Positions 17,300 to 24,057 of a DNA stretch of 64,000 bases are shown here, one piece after another. A model generated the notes under the pieces. It did not search any database and had not been told where the DNA came from. It saw only the letters and a program-made list of their open reading frames with translations. The translations under genes and the position numbers were made by a program. The DNA comes from Brevibacillus brevis (lineage in GTDB: Bacteria; Bacillota; Bacilli; Brevibacillales; Brevibacillaceae), in assembly GCF_900637055.1 (NCBI RefSeq), contig NZ_LR134338.1, positions 5,167,001 through 5,231,000 on the forward strand, read 5' to 3'. Positions within the stretch are counted from its first letter, which is position 1, and every line of letters begins with the position of its first letter.

Positions 17300-17689
17300 G
17301 TGATTTTTATCCATATCAGTGAATTGTCTCGCAAAACCGGCGTGAGTCTTCGTTCGCTTCGATATTACGAGGAAAAGGAATTATTGACCCCAACTCGCTT
17401 AGAAAACGGCTATCGTCAATACACTGAATCGGAAATTGAGCGAGTCAGAATGATTCAGCTTTATTTTAGCCTCGGTCTGGGTGTTAAGGAAATCAGCGAT
17501 TTTTTTCATTGCACATCGAGTGCGAATCTCAATTATCAATGTCTGCCGAATGCGATACAAGTTGGTGAAAAAAAGCTGAAAGAAATCAGAAATCAAATCC
17601 AGATTTTACGAATGGCCGAAGTGCATTTGGAAGATTGCCTTTCAAGTTGGAAAGAAATCCTGCGTAAAGGAGACAGCTTAAATGAATAA
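17300..17689 (+). CDS. MerR-family transcriptional regulator
   Basis: The protein starts about HISELSRKTGVSLRSLRYYE, the MerR winged-helix domain, followed by ELLTPTRLENGYRQYTESEI and a C-terminal dimerisation coiled coil; Cys residues at the end of the helical region (CTSSANLNYQCLPN, LEDCL) could be sensory. The start is uncertain: GTG at 17300 overlaps the AGAGGTGA site, while that site is ideally spaced for a non-standard ATC at 17309. The promoter just upstream excludes longer forms. It overlaps the SDR gene by 8 bp. Confidence 0.88.
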   Translation: MIFIHISELSRKTGVSLRSLRYYEEKELLTPTRLENGYRQYTESEIERVRMIQLYFSLGLGVKEISDFFHCTSSANLNYQCLPNAIQVGEKKLKEIRNQIQILRMAEVHLEDCLSSWKEILRKGDSLNE

Positions 17690-18422
17690 ACAAATGGATC
17701 AAGCAAATCAGCGGCTTGCCGTAGTGACAGGAGGGAATCGCGGCATCGGAAGGGAAATTGCTCGACAACTGTCTGTAAAAGGCCTGCAAGTGTTGATCAC
17801 AACTCGGGATGAAGAGAAAGGGCGGCAAACCGTTGAAGAGATGCGTAAAGAAGGTCTATCGGTCGTCTATCAAGTAGTCGATGTAACTGATGCAGAAAGT
17901 GTCAGGCAGATGGTCGAGCGAGTAAAAAGTGACTTTGGCCGACTTGATGTGCTCGTGAATAATGCTGGAATTATTCTGGATAGGGGCGTCTCCGTTCTAG
18001 ATGTCGGAGAATCAGTCATGAGAGAGACATTTGAGACTAATTATTTTGGTGCATTACGGATAATTCAAGCTTCCGTTCCGTTGATGAAAGAACATAGGTA
18101 TGGCCGTATTGTCAATATCTCTTCAGGGTTGGGAGCCTTTGATATTCTGCAAGGACTCTTGGGGCTTAAAGGATCGTCATCCGCTTACCGAATCTCAAAA
18201 ACCATGCTCAATGCCTTGACATGCCTGGTTGCACAAGATGTGGCTGATATAGGGATCAAAGTTAATGCCGTTTGTCCAGGCAGGGTACAAACCGATATGG
18301 GTGGAGAAGACGCTCCTATAACGGTCGAACAAGGTGCAGATACGGCTGTTTGGTTAGCAACGATGGAGAAAGATTGCCCCAATGGAGGCTTTTTCCGTGA
18401 ACGGATGCCAATTGCTTGGTAG
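17682..18422 (+). CDS. Short-chain dehydrogenase/reductase (SDR)
   Basis: A classical 246-aa SDR: NAD(P)-binding TGGNRGIG near residue 16, NNAG near residue 91, catalytic Ser in NISSGLG and YxxxK in AYRISK. The Arg after the first glycine motif and TRDEEKG hint at NADP(H). It overlaps merR by 8 bp, so the two are translationally coupled, and the dehydrogenase is the probable target of MerR control. The substrate, perhaps an electrophilic carbonyl compound, is unknown. Confidence 0.92.
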   Translation: MNKQMDQANQRLAVVTGGNRGIGREIARQLSVKGLQVLITTRDEEKGRQTVEEMRKEGLSVVYQVVDVTDAESVRQMVERVKSDFGRLDVLVNNAGIILDRGVSVLDVGESVMRETFETNYFGALRIIQASVPLMKEHRYGRIVNISSGLGAFDILQGLLGLKGSSSAYRISKTMLNALTCLVAQDVADIGIKVNAVCPGRVQTDMGGEDAPITVEQGADTAVWLATMEKDCPNGGFFRERMPIAW

Positions 18423-18444
18423 ATTTTTTATTTGCATAACTTAA

Positions 18445-18501
18445 GAGCAAATGCCATCCCTTCGTTTAAGCTGTGTACTTTCTGTCAGCTCGACACATGT
18501 G
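18445..18501. repeat. 57-bp repeat, copy B
   Basis: Direct repeat of copy A (17062-17118), 8 mismatches in 57. Its minus-strand translation is TCVELTESTQLKRRDGICS followed by a TAA stop. Confidence 0.7.
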
Positions 18502-18581
18502 AAGAGTGTGGTTCTTCTTGTGAAGACAGTGTAGTTAAAGAATAAACCATTCGTGGACATAAATAACTGAGATTTATTGTA

Positions 18582-18607
18582 GCAGAGGGCCTCCCTCTGC
18601 TTTTTTT
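18582..18607 (+). terminator. Terminator after the SDR gene
   Basis: GCAGAGGG-CCT-CCCTCTGC followed by seven T. The rest of the 18423-18888 gap is AT-rich and shows repeat copy B but no open gene. Confidence 0.9.
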
Positions 18608-18888
18608 ATGAGACTATAATCATATTAGGGATGAAACTACCTTGATTTCGTATATAGACCAATAGCATGACGACAAGTGAGCAGCGAGGTTTGTGGTGGT
18701 ATGTTTACTTACGGAACAATCTATGCCAATAATGAGCTAGAAGTTACGCATAATTGTTAATAAAAGAGTAACTGCAAACAATAGAAATGGTGATCATTAG
18801 GAGTAGATATCAACATTAATGTTTTACAGAGCCATAGGCCTAACTGCCGCAAATACTGGTAGAAGGCCTTGAGAACATAGGAGGATAC

Positions 18889-19458
18889 ATGTCCTGGAGC
18901 AAATTGAAGAAACAACTGGAGAGCTTTCTCTGTCCTGCGTTACATGGAAGGGTCGAATACCGTGCAACCGGTTACCGTTATTTACCTGATAAATCCGGAA
19001 TTTGTTATATTGCCGTAGATAAAAAGAACGTACTTAATATGAGTGATATAACTAGCTCAATCAGATGGTATCAGACGGAGCAGGAAATTAAGAATGATTC
19101 AGATATCCAAATTCCTATCAACAAGGAAGAAATTGAAGCAGTCAGAAAAGATACCAAGGGGAACGTACCGGAGGATCGTCTAAAAGTAATTGCAAGAAGT
19201 AGAAAAATATCCGAATATGCAAAGGAGCTTTTGTCAGTACAGGCATCATTAAGTAAATCAAATTTTATCGTTGTGGCTAATCGGTTTTTATCTATTTCTA
19301 TAGAGGAAAGTATAGAGAGCAATGATATCTTATTGAATATTCTAGCCTTGGTGGACAGAAGGGTTGGAAAAAAGAGGATTTTAAATATGTCCGAGAAGAT
19401 GAAATTAAAGCATCCAATTGTGCAGTATTTTTATGAATTACGGCTTAGTACATTATGA
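18889..19458 (+). CDS. Hypothetical protein, SF0329-family-like, 189 aa
   Basis: A soluble protein beginning MSWSKLKKQLESFLCPALHG; this opening and the RYLPDKSG.CYIAVDKKNVLNMSD segment resemble database proteins named SF0329 family, from memory and unverified. No catalytic motif is evident. AGGAGG lies before the ATG. AT-rich like the 16156 gene, so it may belong to the same acquired stretch. Confidence 0.65.
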   Translation: MSWSKLKKQLESFLCPALHGRVEYRATGYRYLPDKSGICYIAVDKKNVLNMSDITSSIRWYQTEQEIKNDSDIQIPINKEEIEAVRKDTKGNVPEDRLKVIARSRKISEYAKELLSVQASLSKSNFIVVANRFLSISIEESIESNDILLNILALVDRRVGKKRILNMSEKMKLKHPIVQYFYELRLSTL

Positions 19459-19513
19459 AAATAAATATGTCAGGAAGTTTCTTGACATTACTTCAACTTA
19501 AATGAGTATCTAA

Positions 19514-19560
19514 AAAAACAGGAAAGCACCCAAGCGTGTATGCTTTCGTGCTTTCCTATT
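19514..19560 (-). terminator. Terminator of the DJ-1/PfpI gene
   Basis: AGGAAAGCAC (19520-19529) pairs with GTGCTTTCCT (19549-19558); on the minus strand it is followed by GTTTTTTTA. It may also act on the plus strand. Confidence 0.8.
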
Positions 19561-19570
19561 AACCAAAATA

Positions 19571-20152
19571 TTAAGACGAAAAGTACCCCTTTTTAAACAA
19601 TTCGTACCATTGATTCAATTCCTCGCCTTCCAATACCCCCAATCTCTCCAAAATATGTCTTGAAAACTCCAATGCACCGCTTCCATTCGCAGTGATGAGA
19701 TTCTCGTCTCGGATTGACTGACCCTCTACATAATGTTGATCTCCTCTGTAGTTCGGAGCTCCTTCCTTCAAATAAGCTAACGTATTGCCTGTATGTCTAT
19801 GATTGTCCAAATATCCGTGATTCCCTAAAAAAGTCGTAGCATCACAGATGGCAGCGACAGGAATATCCTTGCTCACACAATAATCAACCACTACTTTTGC
19901 TTGCTGATTCTTTTCTTCTCTCCATCCCGTTCCGCCAGGTATGATTAACATGGCGATATCCACATTCGGATTGAATTCGTTTACGCTATAATCTGGAAGA
20001 ACCGTTAACCCCCCCATCGAAACTTTAGGTTCCTGATCAATGGCGATTGTCTTTACACGATATCCTGTTCCTGGCTTGTTCAGCTCTGAACTGACGTAAC
20101 TTGCCTCCCAATCAGCAAAACCATCCGTAATAAAAATGAACACTTCCTTCAA
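19571..20152 (-). CDS. DJ-1/PfpI-family protein (class I glutamine amidotransferase-like)
   Basis: The protein begins MKEVFIFITDGFADWEASYV and has the nucleophile-elbow Cys in PVAAICDATTFLG; this is the type-1 amidotransferase-like fold of PfpI, YoaZ and DJ-1, which act as proteases, glyoxalases or chaperones. I choose the TTG at 20150-20152, eight bases after GGGAGGG; the longer frame adds 28 residues without support. 193 aa is normal for the family. It lies downstream of azlD on the same strand. Confidence 0.85.
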   Translation of the reverse strand: MKEVFIFITDGFADWEASYVSSELNKPGTGYRVKTIAIDQEPKVSMGGLTVLPDYSVNEFNPNVDIAMLIIPGGTGWREEKNQQAKVVVDYCVSKDIPVAAICDATTFLGNHGYLDNHRHTGNTLAYLKEGAPNYRGDQHYVEGQSIRDENLITANGSGALEFSRHILERLGVLEGEELNQWYELFKKGYFSS

Positions 20153-20258
20153 AGTGATTCCCTCCCTGTAGCGTTTTGTACAAATGAATTGTAAACCAAC
20201 ATCACTGACAGTTATGGTCAGGAAAGAAAACGGCAATCACATGAACATCTTGCAGCGA

Positions 20259-20591
20259 TCAAGATGAAAACAGAAAACGTAAAACCATCAAAGAAATAAT
20301 GCCCACGAGTACAGTTGCCATTAAACTACGTGTTTTTATCGCAATGAAAAAGGTTGGTATGGCTGCTAAAAGTTCAACGTTATTTGTAGAAAAAGAAATC
20401 TTTTCACCATGTTTAAATATCTCTTGAGCTACGAGAGCAGCCATAACAGATATGGGGACATAGCTTAACCATCGTGTTGCCCACTCTGGCAATTGAAAAC
20501 GACTCAGTACCATGAGAGGTAGGACTCTAGGGATGAATGTAACAATAGCTGCTCCTGCAATCATCAAAAAAACATCCAATCTTACTTCCAT
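20259..20591 (-). CDS. azlD: AzlD branched-chain amino acid export subunit
   Basis: A 110-aa protein with three to four hydrophobic helices and the AzlD pattern TFIPRVLPLMVLSRFQLPEW. It works with AzlC as a two-component exporter of branched-chain amino acids or analogues. It overlaps azlC by 10 bp, so the pair is translationally coupled. Confidence 0.92.
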   Translation of the reverse strand: MEVRLDVFLMIAGAAIVTFIPRVLPLMVLSRFQLPEWATRWLSYVPISVMAALVAQEIFKHGEKISFSTNNVELLAAIPTFFIAIKTRSLMATVLVGIISLMVLRFLFSS

Positions 20592-21316
20592 TTTTCCATC
20601 ACCATCCCTATCGTTGAAGCAAAAATTGTAGCAACAATAACTCCCATACTGCCAGACAACACTGAACTGGTTCCCACAGCAATAACAACTGCGATTATCG
20701 CAACAACCACATCACGTCTAATTTTCTTTCGACTTAACATCGTAAGTACCAGAAGTCCAATAAACATCGCTGTTAAGGCAAAATCCAAACCAAATTTTTC
20801 AGGATTTGAAATCCATTGTCCGAAGAATGCTCCGGCTATATTGGCTACGCACCAGTTTAGATAAGCCGTTATGTTTAGACCGTGCATCCATTTTTCACTA
20901 ATGTAATTCTTTTTTGCAGCTTCGTTGATGGCAACACCAAACGACTCATCGGTCAGTAGAGACCCTACCAGCATGTTCCTTAGCGGAGAAAGATGCCGAA
21001 AATATGGTGCTAGGGCTGCACTAAGTAAAAGATGCCGAAGATTAACAAAGAAGATCGTAATAATAATGGTGGTAATCGAACTGCTTGCTGCCATCATTCC
21101 GGCAGCGATAAATTGGGCTGAGCCAGCATAAAGAATTAAACACATCAGGGCTATCTCAGCGATACTAAGACCCGCTGTCCTTTCGATAACACCAGCAGCA
21201 AATCCAATACTTAAATAACCGAGCAATGTAGGGACACAATCCTTTACACCTTGGCGAAAAGTATCCTTATCTCTTGAATCTGCTACCGTTTCGATTTGGT
21301 CGTTTGCTAAACCCAT
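20582..21316 (-). CDS. azlC: AzlC branched-chain amino acid export subunit
   Basis: A 244-aa membrane protein with the AzlC signature region (DCVPTLLGYLSIGFAAGV, LCLILYAGSAQFIA, LLTDESFGVA). GGAGGGA precedes the ATG. The partner azlD overlaps its end. A TrmB-type regulator gene lies 82 bp upstream, and an AT-rich operator-like sequence (21351-21364) sits in that gap. Confidence 0.93.
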   Translation of the reverse strand: MGLANDQIETVADSRDKDTFRQGVKDCVPTLLGYLSIGFAAGVIERTAGLSIAEIALMCLILYAGSAQFIAAGMMAASSSITTIIITIFFVNLRHLLLSAALAPYFRHLSPLRNMLVGSLLTDESFGVAINEAAKKNYISEKWMHGLNITAYLNWCVANIAGAFFGQWISNPEKFGLDFALTAMFIGLLVLTMLSRKKIRRDVVVAIIAVVIAVGTSSVLSGSMGVIVATIFASTIGMVMEKWK

Positions 21317-21350
21317 TTTATCCCTCCGTAGTCTTATTCATATTCAAGGA

Positions 21351-21364
21351 GTTATTATTATAAC
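21351..21364. promoter_or_regulatory. Operator-like GTTATTATTATAAC upstream of azlC
   Basis: Near-palindromic and close to the core GTTATTATAATAA in the TrmB upstream inverted repeat at 22237-22293. It suggests the same regulator also acts on azlCD. Confidence 0.5.
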
Positions 21365-21379
21365 TACTATGAAAAAGTG

Positions 21380-21411
21380 AAAGAAAATACGGTTCAAATT
21401 ACTTGAACCGT
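21380..21411 (-). terminator. Hairpin overlapping the stop codon of the TrmB gene
   Basis: On the minus strand ACGGTTCAA pairs with TTGAACCGT, followed by ATTTTC. It overlaps the last codons and probably separates the regulator transcript from azlCD. Confidence 0.65.
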
Positions 21412-22208
21412 TTTCCTGTAACCACTTGGAACAGGTCAGGATGGTTAATCCAGAGAGCTTCGGCTTTCTCGGGGCCAATTTCCTTAACTAATTGTGCAAA
21501 CATAATGTCGTGCCTGATGTACTCTATTGCTACTAATACAAGTGCTGGGTCTTGTGTTTTTATAGCCCATGCAGCGGTACTTGGAGCGAAATTTGCTATT
21601 AATACTTCTTCATTGTCCCGGGAGACAATGGTTAAACGGCCACTCATACGTTCCTCTGCTACTTTTGGAGACATGTAATTATGATGAGTGGTTACACCTA
21701 ACTCGGTATCAGGTGCTCCAAACAAAATGGAAAATACAGGGACACCCTCTTTTACCCGCTTATCTACACCCTGTTTAATAAAGGAAACCTGTGGTTGCCA
21801 AATCGATAACCATAGTTCTTCTCGGGCTTTGTTTATCATATCGACCATTTCTGTGATAACCAGTTCATCACTACTAATACGTCGAACCACATCTACTTGC
21901 TGTTCACTTTCTAATGCAGATAGATTTTTTTCAAGGTAATCAAATGATTGCTCGAAGGAATTACGCAATCGAGCGATTAATTCTTTAGCTGGCAAAGGAG
22001 AGTAGGTCAAAGGTTCAGATGGTACCGTATAAACTGCTCCTTTATCTAACAATTTCCCTAATACTTCATAAATCATGGAACGAGGTACACCCGATCTTTT
22101 ACTAATCTCATATCCAGTTATAGGCGACTGCTTCAAAAGCCCGATATATGCTTTGCATTCATATTGTGAAAATCCCAATTTCTGAAGTTCTTTATAAAAC
22201 TCATCCAA
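21399..22208 (-). CDS. TrmB-family transcriptional regulator
   Basis: The 269-aa protein has an N-terminal winged helix (LGFSQYECKAYIGLLKQ, TGYEISKRSGVPRSMIYEVL), a helical coiled linker (residues about 75-105), and a C-terminal PLD-like effector domain (INKAREELWLSIWQP). TrmB proteins sense small molecules such as sugars; here the neighbourhood points to amino-acid export. The ATG has only a weak GGTGGTTTTC site upstream. A long inverted repeat lies just upstream of the gene. Confidence 0.88.
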   Translation of the reverse strand: MDEFYKELQKLGFSQYECKAYIGLLKQSPITGYEISKRSGVPRSMIYEVLGKLLDKGAVYTVPSEPLTYSPLPAKELIARLRNSFEQSFDYLEKNLSALESEQQVDVVRRISSDELVITEMVDMINKAREELWLSIWQPQVSFIKQGVDKRVKEGVPVFSILFGAPDTELGVTTHHNYMSPKVAEERMSGRLTIVSRDNEEVLIANFAPSTAAWAIKTQDPALVLVAIEYIRHDIMFAQLVKEIGPEKAEALWINHPDLFQVVTGKRFK

Positions 22209-22236
22209 AGAAAACCACCACCTTGAATACGCATCT

Positions 22237-22293
22237 TTAGTGATTATAACAATAACCTCTACTTTCTATGGTGGTTATTATAATAATCACTAA
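22237..22293. promoter_or_regulatory. Long inverted-repeat operator upstream of the TrmB gene
   Basis: Arms 22237-22257 and 22273-22293 match at 19 of 21 positions with a 15-bp spacer; the right arm also holds the perfect palindrome TTATTATAATAA. It lies between the divergent trmB-like and alkD-like genes and may control both. Confidence 0.8.
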
Positions 22294-22367
22294 GAATATA
22301 GTCAATAATTTAAGGGGGGTTTACTTAAATTGTATAGCAGAGAAAACAACGAAAGAAGTGATATACG

Positions 22368-23075
22368 ATGGATGTAGAAACGGTCATGCAAGAGCTTGAG
22401 GCTCTCGGCAAGGAACGAACCAAGAAAATTTATCTATCCAATGGCGCTCACGAACCACTTTTTGGCGTGGCTACAGGCGCTATGAAGCCGATGGCGAAAA
22501 AAATCAAGATCAATCAACCCTTGGCTGAGCAGCTTTACGCTACCGGGAACTACGACGCCATGTACTTTGCCGGTGTGATTGCAGACCCAAAAGCAATGAC
22601 CAAAGCCGATTTTGATCGATGGATAGATAAGGCCTATTTTTATATGCTGTCCGATTATGTGGTTGCAGTAACCTTATCTGAAGCAGATATTGCCCAAGAA
22701 GTTGCCGATCAATGGATTACAAGCGGCGAAGAGCTCAGGATGTCTGCGGGCTGGAGTTGTTACTGCTGGCTTTTGGGTAATCGCCCAGATCGTGAATTTT
22801 CCGAAAGCAAAATTGCCAATATGCTTGATACTGTGAAAAATACGATTCACGATTCACCCGAACGAACGAAATACGCTATGAATAATTTTATTTACACCGT
22901 GGCTACTTCCTATTTGCCACTCCACGATAAGGCGGTCGAAATCGCAAAGGCAGTAGGTCCGGTAGAAGTCCAAAAAGACAAAGCAAAAAGTAAGTTCCTA
23001 AACGCTTTTGATAATATTCAAAAGGCAGTAAGTAAAGGTCAGCTTGGCTTCAAACGGAAACATGTGAGGTGTTAA
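22368..23075 (+). CDS. DNA alkylation repair protein, AlkD-like (HEAT-repeat glycosylase family)
   Basis: A 235-aa all-helical protein of the COG4912 type, with helical pairs such as MKPMAKKIKINQPLAEQLYATGNYDAMYFAGVIA presented as HEAT-like repeats, and a tryptophan-rich middle (AGWSCYCWLLGN). Members remove alkylated purines by wrapping DNA. Related members of unclear activity also exist, so the exact reaction is not certain. AAAGAAGTGA precedes the ATG. It diverges from the TrmB gene. Confidence 0.82.
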   Translation: MDVETVMQELEALGKERTKKIYLSNGAHEPLFGVATGAMKPMAKKIKINQPLAEQLYATGNYDAMYFAGVIADPKAMTKADFDRWIDKAYFYMLSDYVVAVTLSEADIAQEVADQWITSGEELRMSAGWSCYCWLLGNRPDREFSESKIANMLDTVKNTIHDSPERTKYAMNNFIYTVATSYLPLHDKAVEIAKAVGPVEVQKDKAKSKFLNAFDNIQKAVSKGQLGFKRKHVRC

Positions 23076-23110
23076 TTCCCCGTTGGTTTCTCGTAAGGAA
23101 ATAGTATGGA

Positions 23111-23146
23111 CACGGAGTAGCCCTTTAGAGGTTGCTCCGTTTTTTT
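23111..23146 (+). terminator. Terminator after the AlkD-like gene
   Basis: CGGAGTAGCC pairs (with G-U pairs) with GGTTGCTCCG, then seven T. The 23147-23340 remainder shows no supported gene. Confidence 0.8.
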
Positions 23147-23350
23147 GCGAGCAAGTCGAAGACGTTCTATTTGTAATAGTAGGCGAATTTAAAGGCGATA
23201 CTGGTCGTGTAGAGGCTTTTTTCTGACAAGCGAGAGCAAACTCCTTCTGGAGACCGATGTCAAAATACATCGACTGCGGGATGTAACCACTCTCCGTTGG
23301 TATATTATGGTACTTAAGTTTCAAAAATAAGATACGAGGAGATGTATTCC

Positions 23351-24055
23351 GTGAAGACGTTAATCGAATTCAAAAAAGTAACGAAAGAATACAAAATCGG
23401 AGAAGTCCCAATCAAGGCACTGAATGGTGCTGATTTTTCCATAGCAGAGGGAGAATTCGTCGTTATTTTGGGTGCAAGTGGGGCCGGTAAAAGTACGATT
23501 TTGAATTTGTTAGGCGGAATGGATACGGCTACCTCAGGTCAAGTATTTGTTGGCGATCAAGAAATCACCAGGTTCAACGAAAAAAAATTAACGCAATACC
23601 GCGGTGAGAAAGTCGGCTTTGTCTTTCAATTCTATAACTTAATTCCGAATTTAAACGCTCTCGAAAATGTTGAGTTTGCTACGGAAGTATGTAAAAACCA
23701 TCTGGATGCGAAAGAGATTTTACATAAAGTTGGATTACAAAATCGTATGAAAAACTTCCCTTCCCAGCTCTCTGGTGGCGAACAACAAAGAGTTGCGATC
23801 GCGCGAGCTGTTGCCAAAAATCCTTTGCTTTTACTTTGTGATGAACCAACCGGAGCATTGGATTATATGACAGGTAAGTCCGTCCTAAAGCTTCTCCAGG
23901 ATTTGAACAAAGAAACGAAAAAGTGCGTCGTCTTGGTCACACATAATTCTGCTATTGCTCCTATGGCTGACAAAATTATTAAGGTGAAAAGCGGAATGAT
24001 TGAAAGCGTTACCATTAATCATGAAAAGCAAAGTGTGGAAGGGATTGAGTGGTGA
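23351..24055 (+). CDS. ABC transporter ATPase, MacB/LolD family
   Basis: Walker A GASGAGKST, the Q-loop FVFQFYNLIPNL, signature LSGGEQQRV, Walker B LLLCDEPTGALD and the H-loop VTHNS are all present. The close MacB/LolD pattern means it powers an FtsX-type permease. An ATG at 23342 abuts the AGGAG site, so the GTG at 23351 (nine bases after it) is the better start. The permease gene begins 2 bp after its stop. Confidence 0.92.
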   Translation: MKTLIEFKKVTKEYKIGEVPIKALNGADFSIAEGEFVVILGASGAGKSTILNLLGGMDTATSGQVFVGDQEITRFNEKKLTQYRGEKVGFVFQFYNLIPNLNALENVEFATEVCKNHLDAKEILHKVGLQNRMKNFPSQLSGGEQQRVAIARAVAKNPLLLLCDEPTGALDYMTGKSVLKLLQDLNKETKKCVVLVTHNSAIAPMADKIIKVKSGMIESVTINHEKQSVEGIEW

Positions 24056-24057
24056 TA

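Noticed and set aside
17062..18501. Attachment-site pair of an integrated element
   Set aside because: No integrase or recombinase lies between the copies and the flanks do not look like tRNA ends, so I report them only as direct repeats.
22998..23324. Minus-strand frame of 108 codons overlapping the end of the AlkD-like gene
   Set aside because: It crosses the terminator of that gene and has no ribosome site; nothing in it resembles a known protein.
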